Below are positions 14,667 through 23,435 of a DNA stretch of 40,640 nucleotides, in pieces. The stretch is taken from positions 1-40,640 of the forward strand of contig CALMVT010000351.1 in assembly GCA_937873175.1 (NCBI GenBank), in the 5' to 3' direction. Origin of the DNA: an uncultured Acetobacteraceae bacterium. GTDB taxonomy: Bacteria; Pseudomonadota; Alphaproteobacteria; Acetobacterales; Acetobacteraceae. The first letter of the stretch is position 1, and each line of letters begins with the position of its first letter. A model generated the notes under the pieces. That model had not been told where the DNA came from, did no database searches, and worked only from the letters and a program-made list of their open reading frames with translations. Position numbers and translations under genes: made by a program.

Positions 14667-16547
14667 TCAAGGTCGCCCCTCGGCCACCCGCTGCGCCGGG
14701 GCCGGTTGGACAGCGGGATCGCGGGTCAGCGCCGCGATCATAATGTCCCGGCCCAGAGGCGCCGCCGCGGCGGCGCCGGCGTTGCCATGCTCGACCACGA
14801 CCGCCACGGCGTAGCGCGGTGCGTCATAGGGCGCATAGCAGACGAACAAGGCATGCGGCCGGAACTCCCAGGCGAGCTTTGCCGAGTTGAACCCGTGCTC
14901 CCGTTGGTTGCGGGACACGCGGCGCACCTGGCTGGAGCCGGTCTTGCCCGCCAACTGCATGCCGGGCAGGTTGATCCGCGCGCCCGGCGCGGTGCCGCCG
15001 CCCTCGTTCACCACTGCCCACATGCCTTCGCGCAGCAAATGCAGTCCGCGCTCCGGCAGGTCGAGCGCGGGCCAGTCCTCCGGTGCCGCGCCCCGCTGCA
15101 TTACCCCGGCGACCCTGCGGGTCAGGTGCGGCTGCAAGGCGCGCCCGCTGGCGATCCGCGCCACGTAGGTCGCCAGCGCCAGCGGCGTCGTTTGGATGTA
15201 GCCCTGGCCGATGCCGCAACTGATGGTGTCGCCGATGTTCCACGCCTTGCCGTGCGCCCGGCGCCAGGCGCGGGTCGGCATGAGGCCCTTGCGCGCGCCA
15301 GGCAGCTCGATCTCCAGGTCCACGCCGATGCCGAACCGGTTGGCCATGGCCGCCACGCGGTCGATCCCGGCGCGCCGGGCAACCTCGTAGAAGAACACGT
15401 CGCAGCTATTCTTCAGCCCGCCCCGCATGTCCAGCGCGCCGTGGCCGTGCTTGCTCCAGCAATGGAATCGCGTGTCGCCGAGGTCGAAGAAGCCCGGGCA
15501 GGTGATGCGGTCCTTGGGGCCGATGACGTTGGCCTCCAGCCCGGCCATGGCGACAACCATCTTGAACGTGCTGCCCGGCGGATACAGCCCGGCGGACGCC
15601 TTGTTGATCAGCGGCGTCCGCCGGTTGCGCGTCCATTCCACCCACTGCGCCTGGCTGACGCCCGAGTTGAACAGCGTGGGATCGAAGGATGGGGTGGTGG
15701 TCATCGCCAGCACTTCCCCGTTGCGCGCGTCCAGCACCACGGCGGACGCGCTCTCGTCGCCCAGGCGCTCCAGCACCGACGCCTGCAGGCCGGCGTCGAG
15801 GGTTAGCTCCAGGTCCTCCCCCGCCATGCCCTCCTGGCGGTCCAGCTCGCGGATGATGCGGCCGGCTGCGTTCACCTCCATCTGCACGGCGCCGGGCAGG
15901 CCGCGGAGCCGAGCGTCGTGCGCCTTTTCCATGCCGGCCCGGCCGATGCGCAGGCCCGGCAGCCCCAGGGAGGGCTCCTCCGCCACGTCCTCATCGTTCG
16001 GCGGCGCGACGTAGCCGACGACGTGGGCGAGCGCCGGCCCCTTCGGGTAGGTGCGCGTCGTCCCAACATCGACGACCACGCCGGGCAGGTCGGGGGCGTT
16101 CACCTCGATCCGCGCCATCTCCTCCCAGGTCAGGAACTCCCGCAATGTGACCGAGACGAAGCGGCGGCGCGTGCGCAGTTCGCGGTCGATGCGGGCACGC
16201 TCGGCGTCGGCCAGCGGCACAAGCCGCGCGAACGCATCAAGCGTCGCGCTGGCATCAGCCTGCCCGGGGGTGAACAGGGCGCGCCAGTTGGTCCGATTGC
16301 CGCCCAGCAAAACGCCGGACCGGTCAAGGATGCGCCCGCGGGGCGGGGCGATCAGCCGTTCGCTGATGCGGTTGTTGTCGGACAGCGTGGCGTAGCGCTC
16401 GCCCTCAATGATCTGGGTCCGATACAGCTTCGCCGCCAGCGCGCCGAAGATTCCGAGCTGCCCGGCGCCGAGCAGCAGGGCGCGCCGGGTGAACACGCCC
16501 CCGCCCTTCGCGTCGCCCCCTTTCGCCTCGCCCCCGGTCCGGGCCAT
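14667..16547 (-). CDS. mrdA: Penicillin-binding protein 2 (transpeptidase)
   Basis: 626 residues from ATG 16547, one base after the mreD stop; a TTG 24 bases upstream is possible but would overlap mreD. This is the class B D,D-transpeptidase of the elongasome: a short cytoplasmic tail, one TM helix (about residues 20-43), the non-catalytic PBP dimerisation region starting at RLIAPPRGRILDR, and the transpeptidase domain. The three active-site motifs are SxxK as STFK (Ser326), SxN/D as SCD (Ser381) and KTG as KTGSS (Lys535). The Gly/Lys-rich N-terminus (GGEAKGGDAKGGG) is low-complexity. It works with RodA, which follows, and is organised by MreBCD upstream. Confidence 0.96.
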   Translation of the reverse strand: MARTGGEAKGGDAKGGGVFTRRALLLGAGQLGIFGALAAKLYRTQIIEGERYATLSDNNRISERLIAPPRGRILDRSGVLLGGNRTNWRALFTPGQADASATLDAFARLVPLADAERARIDRELRTRRRFVSVTLREFLTWEEMARIEVNAPDLPGVVVDVGTTRTYPKGPALAHVVGYVAPPNDEDVAEEPSLGLPGLRIGRAGMEKAHDARLRGLPGAVQMEVNAAGRIIRELDRQEGMAGEDLELTLDAGLQASVLERLGDESASAVVLDARNGEVLAMTTTPSFDPTLFNSGVSQAQWVEWTRNRRTPLINKASAGLYPPGSTFKMVVAMAGLEANVIGPKDRITCPGFFDLGDTRFHCWSKHGHGALDMRGGLKNSCDVFFYEVARRAGIDRVAAMANRFGIGVDLEIELPGARKGLMPTRAWRRAHGKAWNIGDTISCGIGQGYIQTTPLALATYVARIASGRALQPHLTRRVAGVMQRGAAPEDWPALDLPERGLHLLREGMWAVVNEGGGTAPGARINLPGMQLAGKTGSSQVRRVSRNQREHGFNSAKLAWEFRPHALFVCYAPYDAPRYAVAVVVEHGNAGAAAAAPLGRDIMIAALTRDPAVQPAPAQRVAEGRP

Positions 16548-16548
16548 G

Positions 16549-17100
16549 TCACGCCCGATCCGGATCGGCAAGGCCGCGATGAGCCTGGGTGAACAGAGCC
16601 GCGAGCGCCGGGAAAAGCCCGGCTGTTAGCCCGAACTGCAGCAGCGCGTCATGGGCCGGCAGCAGCCGGACGCTCAGCAGACCGACCATCGCCCATTCCA
16701 GGGCAGCCGCCCCCGCCGCCACGGCGGCGAACACGAGCCAGACTGTCAGGAAGCCCTGCTGGACCAACGCCCGCCGCCAGCCCGCTGCCAGCCCGTGCGC
16801 CGCCAGCAGGATCAGCACCGAAACGCCCGGCGGGGTCAGGCCGAGCAGATCTGCAAGCAGGCCCAGCAGGAAAACCGCCGGGGGCGTCATGCTGGCCGGC
16901 CTGGCCAACGACCAGAAGAACACGCAGGCGAGCGCCACGGCGGGCTGCGCCTGCGCTTGGCCCGGCAAACCGAGCGGTGCCGCGGCCAGCAGCAGCAGCA
17001 CCGTCGTACCTGCGGCCGGGAACAAGCGGCGGGATGCAGCATCAAGCCGGCGCCGCAGCGTCGGGCGCGGGCGGATGCCGGGCGTGCGCAGCGGGGCCAA
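16549..17100 (-). CDS. mreD: Rod shape-determining protein MreD
   Basis: 183 residues, mostly hydrophobic with five or six TM helices. Sequence conservation in MreD is low, but the segment PPAVFLLGLLADLLGLTPPGVSVLIL (seen as FLLGLLADLL and TPPGVSVL) and the position between mreC and mrdA identify it. The start is TTG at 17100, two bases after the mreC stop, with GGGGGAAG at a suitable distance; the first internal Met is at residue 71, past the first TM helix, so a non-ATG start is required. MreD is an inner-membrane partner of MreC in the elongasome. Confidence 0.87.
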   Translation of the reverse strand: MAPLRTPGIRPRPTLRRRLDAASRRLFPAAGTTVLLLLAAAPLGLPGQAQAQPAVALACVFFWSLARPASMTPPAVFLLGLLADLLGLTPPGVSVLILLAAHGLAAGWRRALVQQGFLTVWLVFAAVAAGAAALEWAMVGLLSVRLLPAHDALLQFGLTAGLFPALAALFTQAHRGLADPDRA

Positions 17101-17102
17101 GG

Positions 17103-17984
17103 CTACTTCCCCCGCCGCTCGGCCAAACGGGCGGCCGCTTCCGGCGGCGGCACGCCGCGCTGCCCGTAGTCGAACAGCCGAACGGCATCGAGGCGGTCGA
17201 GCCGCGCCGCAAGCTCCACCTCCGGCACGCCGGCGCGGTAGCGCACGGTGCCGAGCGGCAGCCCGGCGGGGAATGCGTTGGTCTCCGCCGAGGTCACGAC
17301 GCGCTCGCCTTCAACCGGCGGCGCCTCCTCCGGCCAATGCGCGAGGCGGGGGCGCGGCCCGTTGGTGCCCATCGACATCGCGCGTCCGCGGCTGCTTTCC
17401 AGGGCCACGGGGATGCGGCTGTTCAGGTCGGTCACTAGCAGCACGCGGGCGCTGCGCGCGCCCAGCTCCGTGACCCGCCCCACCAGCCCCTGCCCGTCCA
17501 GGGCAACCTGGCCCTTGGTCATGCCGTGGCTGCGCCCGATGGGGAGCAGCACCGCACGCGCATAAACGCCGCCGGCATCGGCAACGACGCGCGCCGTGAC
17601 GTAGGACGCTGCGGGTACAGGGGTCCAGTGAAGGGCCTCCTTGAGCGTGGCATTCTCGGAGTCAAGCGCCGCCGCGGCGGCTTGCCACCGGAGCAACTGC
17701 TCATTCTCAGCCCGCAGCCGGGCATTGTCGGCGCGGAGGGATCGCAGTTCCCGCAACTTCTCCAAAGCGGCGCGCGCCGCGGCCAGCGGCATGCCCGCCA
17801 CGGAAAACGCCGGCACCACGGCGTCCGCCAACGCCATGCGCGCCCGCTCCGCCAGCAACGCGTCGGCCCGGCCAAGCAGCAGCAGGGCAAAGCCGGCCAT
17901 AACAAACAACGGCAGAACCAGCCGAGCCAAAGCCTGGCGCATGGGAATCGACGGCCGAATCACGCGCCTGCGCCTCCAAACCAC
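17103..17984 (-). CDS. mreC: Rod shape-determining protein MreC
   Basis: 293 residues. A basic N-terminus and one TM helix (about residues 20-40, LARLVLPLFVMAGFALLLL) anchor it in the inner membrane. A coiled coil follows (about 70-115, ALEKLRELRSLRADNARLRAENEQL split over the limit), then the periplasmic double beta-barrel with GQVALDGQGLVGRVTELG, RVLLVTDLNSRIPV and ERVVTSAETNAFPAGLPLG, all typical of MreC. The start is GTG at 17984; it comes 19 bases after the mreB stop. MreC links cytoplasmic MreB to PBP2 and RodA. The C-terminal tail after residue 270 is charged and variable. Confidence 0.95.
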   Translation of the reverse strand: MVWRRRRVIRPSIPMRQALARLVLPLFVMAGFALLLLGRADALLAERARMALADAVVPAFSVAGMPLAAARAALEKLRELRSLRADNARLRAENEQLLRWQAAAAALDSENATLKEALHWTPVPAASYVTARVVADAGGVYARAVLLPIGRSHGMTKGQVALDGQGLVGRVTELGARSARVLLVTDLNSRIPVALESSRGRAMSMGTNGPRPRLAHWPEEAPPVEGERVVTSAETNAFPAGLPLGTVRYRAGVPEVELAARLDRLDAVRLFDYGQRGVPPPEAAARLAERRGK

Positions 17985-18003
17985 ACGGGCGGATTCGAGC
18001 GGT

Positions 18004-19146
<1,143 letters not shown>

Positions 19147-19243
19147 TCAAATTTCAGTGAACCATATTTGCGACACAGGTTGGTTGTATACTCGTATTCA
19201 GTTCATGCGTTAGTCATGAATGCAACCTCATGGAGAACATACG

Positions 19244-19465
19244 ATGCGCTCTGTAACGATGGCGGCTTTGGTGGCGATCCTGGCAGTGGGCCTGACAGCG
19301 TGTGGAGACCGGCCCGGCACGCGGGCCGTCACGGGCGGATTGTTGGGGGCCGGAACGGGCGCGGCAGTCGGCGGGATAACAGGAGCAGGCGCCGGAACGG
19401 GAGCCTTGGTCGGCGGGGGCATCGGCGCGATTGGCGGCGCTGCAACGGCACCACGCCGCTACTGA
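19244..19465 (+). CDS. Small glycine-zipper lipoprotein (first of a tandem pair)
   Basis: 73 residues. The signal peptide ends in a lipobox (AVGLTAC), so the mature protein should be lipid-anchored at its Cys and carry only about 50 residues. After CGDRPGTRAV it is a Gly/Ala/Thr repeat: TGGLLGAGTGAAVGGITGAG and GAGTGALVGGGIGAIGGAA, a classic glycine zipper of the kind seen in outer-membrane lipoproteins such as SlyB and OsmB-like proteins. The ATG at 19244 has GGAGAA eight bases upstream. The function is unknown; an envelope role is inferred. A sister gene follows 21 bases later. Confidence 0.75.
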   Translation: MRSVTMAALVAILAVGLTACGDRPGTRAVTGGLLGAGTGAAVGGITGAGAGTGALVGGGIGAIGGAATAPRRY

Positions 19466-19486
19466 CATCGAGAAGGAGGGTTCAGA

Positions 19487-19807
19487 ATGTGTAGCAGATC
19501 TGCGATAGGCCTGGCGCTGGTGGCCGGGATGTGCCTATCCGCCTGCACCAGCCCTTACGATCCTGGTCAGCGTGCCGTCGGCGGCGGGTTGCTGGGCGCT
19601 GGCACCGGCGCTGCGATCGGAAGCCTCGCCGGCGGCGGGCGCGGCGCAGCAATCGGGGCACTCGTGGGCGGGGGTGCCGGGGCACTCGGCGGCGCGGCGA
19701 CGACTCCGACACGGCAACAGCCGTATTACCAGGAGGCGCCCTCCTACCAGCAGCCTGCCTATCAACCGGCGCCAGGGTATTATCAACCGAGACCCTACGG
19801 CTATTAG
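19487..19807 (+). CDS. Glycine-zipper lipoprotein with Tyr/Gln/Pro-rich tail (second of the pair)
   Basis: 106 residues. Signal peptide with lipobox (MCLSAC), then the same glycine-zipper pattern as the preceding gene: RAVGGGLLGAGTGAAIG, SLAGGGRGAAIGALVGGGAG and ALGGAATTPTR. The mature zipper regions of the two proteins align closely, so they look like a local duplication. The C-terminal 35 residues are new: a low-complexity Tyr/Gln/Pro tail (QQPYYQEAP, SYQQPAYQPAP, GYYQPRPYGY). AGGAGGG lies seven bases before the ATG. The gene ends 66 bases before the convergent leuA stop, with a strong hairpin between. Confidence 0.78.
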   Translation: MCSRSAIGLALVAGMCLSACTSPYDPGQRAVGGGLLGAGTGAAIGSLAGGGRGAAIGALVGGGAGALGGAATTPTRQQPYYQEAPSYQQPAYQPAPGYYQPRPYGY

Positions 19808-19828
19808 GCACCGCGGCGTCTAGGAAAT

Positions 19829-19855
19829 GGCCGGCCCGGCAGCGCCGGACCGGCC
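19829..19855. terminator. Hairpin between convergent lipoprotein genes and leuA
   Basis: GGCCGGCCCGGC (19829-19840) and GCCGGACCGGCC (19844-19855) form a 12-base-pair stem with one C-A mismatch and a three-base loop. On the minus strand it is followed by ATTTCC, a weak U-tract; on the plus strand there is none. It sits between two convergent stops and probably ends transcription in at least the leuA direction. Confidence 0.65.
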
Positions 19856-19872
19856 GCTCTCATGCCGCCGGG

Positions 19873-21447
19873 TCAGGCGGAGAGCGCAACCGGTTCGGTC
19901 CGGGTCCGCTTAACCAGCAATTTGTTCAGGGCATGGATGTAGGCGCGGGCCGACGCGACGATGGTGTCGGTGTCCGCGCCCTGCCCGTCCACCATCTTGC
20001 CGCCTTCCTCAAGCCGCACCGTCGTCTTGGCCTGGGCATCCGTTCCTTCCGTCACCGCGCCTACGGAGAACAGCACGAGGGTCGCTTCGTGCGGGAACAG
20101 CGCGCGAATGGCGTTGAAGGTCGCATCCACCGGGCCGTCACCGATTGCCTGCGCGTGGGAAACCGCGCCGTCGATCTCCAATTCCAGCTCCGCGCTCTGC
20201 GGGCCGCGCGAGCCTGCCCGTACGTCCAGCGACACGAACCGTACCCGCTCGTGATCCCGGCCGACCTCATCATCGACAAGCGCCACAATATCCTCGTCGT
20301 ACACGACCTTCTTACGATCGGCCAAGTCCTTGAACCGGCGGAACGCATCGTTCAGTTGGTTGTCGCCGAGCGTGCCGTAGCCCATAGCCTGCAGCTTGTC
20401 CCGGAACGCCGCCCGGCCGGAGTGCTTGCCCATCACCAGCGTGCTCTTGGTCCAGCCGACGCTTTCTGGGGTCATGATCTCATAAGTGGCGGCATTCTTG
20501 AGCACGCCGTCCTGATGGATGCCGCTTTCATGGGCGAAAGCGTTGCGCCCGACAATCGCCTTGTTCGGCTGCACGTCGAACCCGGTGATCGTCGAGAGCA
20601 GCTTCGACACCCGGAGGATGTTCTTGGTCTCGATGCCGGTCTGGTAGGGCGCCGCGTCCGGGCGGGTGCGGATGGCCATCACCGCCTCCTCCAGCGCCGC
20701 GTTGCCCGCGCGCTCCCCGATGCCGTTGATCGTGCACTCCACCTGCCGCACCCCGGCGCGCAACGCGGCGAGCGTGTTGGCGACCGCGAGGCCCAGGTCG
20801 TTGTGGTTGTGGGTGGATAGCACAACCTTGTCCGCCCCGGGAACACGCTCCAGCAGCATGCGGAAGATGCGGCTCATGTCCTCTGGCACCGAGTAGCCCA
20901 CGGTGTCCGGGATGTTGATCGTCGTGGCACCGGCCTTGATCGCGGCCTCCACACAGCGGCACAGGAAATCAGGCTCGGTGCGGCTGCCGTCCTCGGCCGA
21001 CCATTCCACGTCATCCGCGTGCTGCCGGGCCAGCGTCACGGAAGCAATCGCGAGTTCCAGCACCGCGTCCGGCTCCATACGCAGCTTGTACTTCATGTGC
21101 AGCGGGCTAGTGCTGAGGAAGACGTGGATGCGCTTGCGCTCAGCGGGGAGCAGCGCCTCGGCGGCGCGCAAGATGTCGGCTTGCCCGGTGCGGGCCAGCC
21201 CGCAAATGACTGGGCCGCGCACCGTGCGGGCGATTTCCTGCACGCTTTCAAAATCGCCGGGCGAGGCGATGGGGAAACCGGCCTCCATGACATCGACGCC
21301 CAGCTCGGCCAACGCCTGCGCCATGCGGAGCTTCTCGGCCAGGTTCATGGAGAAGCCCGGCGACTGCTCGCCATCGCGCAGCGTGGTGTCGAAGATGATG
21401 ACGCGGTTGTCCGGCATGGCGCCGAAGCTGGGATGGTTGATGGCCAC
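19873..21447 (-). CDS. leuA: 2-isopropylmalate synthase
   Basis: 524 residues. It condenses acetyl-CoA with 2-ketoisovalerate in the first committed step of leucine synthesis. The catalytic DTTLRDGEQSPGFSM (residues 20-34, Arg24 and Asp25) and the metal-binding STHNHNDLG (His213 and His215) are intact, with the NGIGERAGN motif and HESGIHQDG region after them. The last ~130 residues form the LeuA allosteric domain that senses leucine. The start is GTG at 21447, with GAGGA eight bases upstream. Upstream lies a leucine-rich leader peptide and a hairpin, so leucine-responsive attenuation is proposed on top of feedback inhibition. It is separated from ilvD by a hairpin and is probably its own transcript. 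Confidence 0.97.
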   Translation of the reverse strand: MAINHPSFGAMPDNRVIIFDTTLRDGEQSPGFSMNLAEKLRMAQALAELGVDVMEAGFPIASPGDFESVQEIARTVRGPVICGLARTGQADILRAAEALLPAERKRIHVFLSTSPLHMKYKLRMEPDAVLELAIASVTLARQHADDVEWSAEDGSRTEPDFLCRCVEAAIKAGATTINIPDTVGYSVPEDMSRIFRMLLERVPGADKVVLSTHNHNDLGLAVANTLAALRAGVRQVECTINGIGERAGNAALEEAVMAIRTRPDAAPYQTGIETKNILRVSKLLSTITGFDVQPNKAIVGRNAFAHESGIHQDGVLKNAATYEIMTPESVGWTKSTLVMGKHSGRAAFRDKLQAMGYGTLGDNQLNDAFRRFKDLADRKKVVYDEDIVALVDDEVGRDHERVRFVSLDVRAGSRGPQSAELELEIDGAVSHAQAIGDGPVDATFNAIRALFPHEATLVLFSVGAVTEGTDAQAKTTVRLEEGGKMVDGQGADTDTIVASARAYIHALNKLLVKRTRTEPVALSA

Positions 21448-21494
21448 GGATGGGGTCCTCGAAATGCGTGTGCGGACTGGCTCTCAGGGCAGGT

Positions 21495-21541
21495 CCCCTA
21501 AGCGATGCCGGCACGGATCAGCCCGGCGAGGCGCCTAGGGG
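21495..21541 (-). promoter_or_regulatory. Candidate attenuator hairpin in the leuA leader
   Basis: On the minus strand CCCCTAGGCG (21532-21541) pairs over its full length with CGCTTAGGGG (21495-21504), with one G-U pair. The loop contains a second 5-base-pair stem, GCCGG with CCGGC. The stop codon TAG of the leader peptide is part of the left arm, so a ribosome that finishes the peptide would cover it. No U-tract follows, so if it terminates transcription it would not be by the textbook intrinsic mechanism. The leuA start codon lies 48 bases downstream. Confidence 0.55.
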
Positions 21542-21621
21542 CGGATAAGTCGAAGGAGAAGCGCGAAGCCGAGCAGGCGCACAGTATAGCGCAACGCGGA
21601 ACGAAGCGCACGGGCCAACAT
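21535..21621 (-). CDS. leuL: Putative leucine-rich leader peptide of leuA
   Basis: A 28-codon open frame, ATG 21621 to TAG 21535, ending 87 bases before leuA. The peptide begins MLARALRSALRYTVRLLGFA and ends with LLLRLIRP. Nine of 28 residues are Leu, with four CTT, two CTC, two TTG and one CTG codons, whereas neighbouring genes favour CTG; five of the nine fall in codons 16-23 and the cluster sits just before the hairpin. This is the architecture of an attenuation leader, in which ribosome stalling at Leu codons alters RNA folding. Weak points: there is no clear Shine-Dalgarno before the ATG, and the sequence has a TATACT (21583-21588) that might instead be a -10 element. A shorter version could start at the in-frame GTG, codon 14. 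Confidence 0.5.
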   Translation of the reverse strand: MLARALRSALRYTVRLLGFALLLRLIRP

Positions 21622-21659
21622 CTGCAGGGACAAGGACGACAGCACGGTGGCAGATGTAG

Positions 21660-21686
21660 CCCGCTCGCCCAAGCAGGGCAAGCGGG
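21660..21686 (-). terminator. Hairpin after ilvD
   Basis: On the minus strand CCCGCTTGCCC (21676-21686) pairs with GGGCGAGCGGG (21660-21670) across a five-base loop, eleven pairs with one G-T wobble. It begins ten bases after the ilvD stop codon. No U-tract follows, so termination would be weak or factor-assisted. The hairpin separates ilvD from the leuA leader. Confidence 0.6.
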
Positions 21687-21695
21687 CCGGGTCGG

Positions 21696-23420
21696 TTAGA
21701 TATCGGCGTAGCAGTGCGTTTCCGCGGCGCCGCCAGGGTTGGTGACGGCGCCAAGGTGCGCGGGGCCGACGGTTTGAGCGAACTTCCAGATCGCGCCGCT
21801 GTTGTAGTCGGTCCGGCGCGGGGTCCAGGCCGTCCGCCGTTCCGCCAGTTCGGCATCCGACAGCGCCATCTCGATCGTGCCCGCCGTCGCGTCGATGCGG
21901 ATGCGGTCGCCGTTGCGCAGCAGCGCGATGGGGCCGCCCAACGCGGCCTCCGGCCCGACATGGCCGACGCAGAAGCCGCGGGTCGCCCCGGAAAAGCGCC
22001 CGTCGGTGATCAGGGCAACCTGGTCGCCCATGCCCTGGCCGTAGATGGCGCTGGTGGTCGAGAGCATTTCCCGCATCCCGGGTCCGCCTTTCGGCCCCTC
22101 ATAGCGCACCACAATCACGTCGCCGGCCTTGTAGGCCCGATCCTGGACGGCCTGAAACGCTTCCTCCTCGCTGTCGAAGCACAAGGCAGTGCCCTCGAAT
22201 TGCAGCTTTTCCATGCCGGCGATCTTCACGATGGCGCCTTCCGGCGCCAGGTTGCCGCGCAAGCCGACCACGCCGCCGGTGGCGCTGATTGGACGGGACA
22301 CCGGGTAAACCACGTCCTGGTCGGTCGGGAACACCACGTCCGCCAGGTTTTCCGCCAGTGTCCTGCCGGTCACGGTGATGCAGTCTCCGTGCAGCAGGCC
22401 GCCGTCCATCAGCGCCTTGAGGACCACCGGAATGCCGCCGACCCGGTGCACGTCCAGCGCGACGTATTTGCCGCCGGGTTTCAGGTCGGCGATGTAGGGC
22501 GTGCGGCGCATGATGTTGACCACGTCGTCCATCGTGAAGGAAAGGCCCGCCTCGTGCGCCAGCGCCGGCAGATGCAGCCCGGCGTTGGTGGAGCCGCCAG
22601 TGGCGCCCACGATGACGGCCGCATTTTCCAGCGCCTTTCGCGTCACGATGTCTCGTGGGCGCAACCCGCTCTCGATCAGCTTGACGACGGCGCGGCCCGA
22701 CTCCAAGGCCCAGCGGTCCCGGTCCTCATACGGCGCCGGCGACCCGGCCGAACCCGGCAAGGCCAGCCCCATGGCTTCGCTGACCATCGCCATCGTGTTC
22801 GCGGTGAACTGCCCGCCGCACGCCCCGGCGGACGGGCAGGCGACGCACTCTAATTCGTGCAGGTCGCTGTCGGACATGCGCCCGGCGGCATGCTGGCCCA
22901 CCGCCTCGAACACATCGACCACCGTTACGTCGCGATCCTTGTAGCGGCCGGGCAGGATGGACCCGCCATACATGAACACGCTCGGCACGTTCAGCCGCAG
23001 CATCGCCATCATCATGCCGGGCAGCGACTTGTCGCAGCCGGCCAGGCCCACCAGCGCGTCGTAGCAATGCCCCCGCACCGTCAGCTCAACGCTGTCGGCG
23101 ATGACCTCGCGCGACACCAGGGAAGACTTCATGCCCTGGTGGCCCATGGCGATGCCGTCCGTCACCGTGATGGTGGTGAACTCGCGCGGGGTCGCGCCGG
23201 CCTCGGCCACGCCGCGCTTCACGGACTGCGCCTGGCGGCTAAGCGCGATGTTGCACGGCGCCGCCTCGTTCCAGCAGGTGGCGACGCCGACAAAGGGCTG
23301 GTTGATCTCATCCTCCGTCAAGCCCATCGCGTAGTAGTAGCTGCGGTGCGGCGCGCGGCCCGGCCCTTCCGTCACGTGGCGCGACGGCAGGCGGGACTTG
23401 TCCCAACGTTTCTTCAGCAT
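21696..23420 (-). CDS. ilvD: Dihydroxy-acid dehydratase
   Basis: 574 residues. It dehydrates 2,3-dihydroxyisovalerate and dihydroxymethylvalerate in valine, leucine and isoleucine synthesis and carries an Fe-S cluster. Candidate cluster cysteines are Cys49 or Cys56 ([11 protein letters not shown]), Cys129 (GCDKS, with Lys131 as the metal-binding lysine) and Cys201 ([15 protein letters not shown]). The signature [20 protein letters not shown] is present, as is [19 protein letters not shown] near the C-terminus. GGAGAGGAA lies just before the ATG. It starts 15 bases after valS, tying valine synthesis to valyl-tRNA synthetase. leuA, downstream, uses the resulting 2-ketoisovalerate. Confidence 0.97.
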   Translation of the reverse strand: MLKKRWDKSRLPSRHVTEGPGRAPHRSYYYAMGLTEDEINQPFVGVATCWNEAAPCNIALSRQAQSVKRGVAEAGATPREFTTITVTDGIAMGHQGMKSSLVSREVIADSVELTVRGHCYDALVGLAGCDKSLPGMMMAMLRLNVPSVFMYGGSILPGRYKDRDVTVVDVFEAVGQHAAGRMSDSDLHELECVACPSAGACGGQFTANTMAMVSEAMGLALPGSAGSPAPYEDRDRWALESGRAVVKLIESGLRPRDIVTRKALENAAVIVGATGGSTNAGLHLPALAHEAGLSFTMDDVVNIMRRTPYIADLKPGGKYVALDVHRVGGIPVVLKALMDGGLLHGDCITVTGRTLAENLADVVFPTDQDVVYPVSRPISATGGVVGLRGNLAPEGAIVKIAGMEKLQFEGTALCFDSEEEAFQAVQDRAYKAGDVIVVRYEGPKGGPGMREMLSTTSAIYGQGMGDQVALITDGRFSGATRGFCVGHVGPEAALGGPIALLRNGDRIRIDATAGTIEMALSDAELAERRTAWTPRRTDYNSGAIWKFAQTVGPAHLGAVTNPGGAAETHCYADI

Positions 23421-23435
23421 GTTCCTCTCCGTGCG

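Noticed and set aside
21583-21588. TATACT as a -10 element of a leuA promoter
   Set aside because: No acceptable -35 hexamer lies 16-18 bases upstream (GTGCGC region). It is kept as the main competing idea to the leader peptide but not called.
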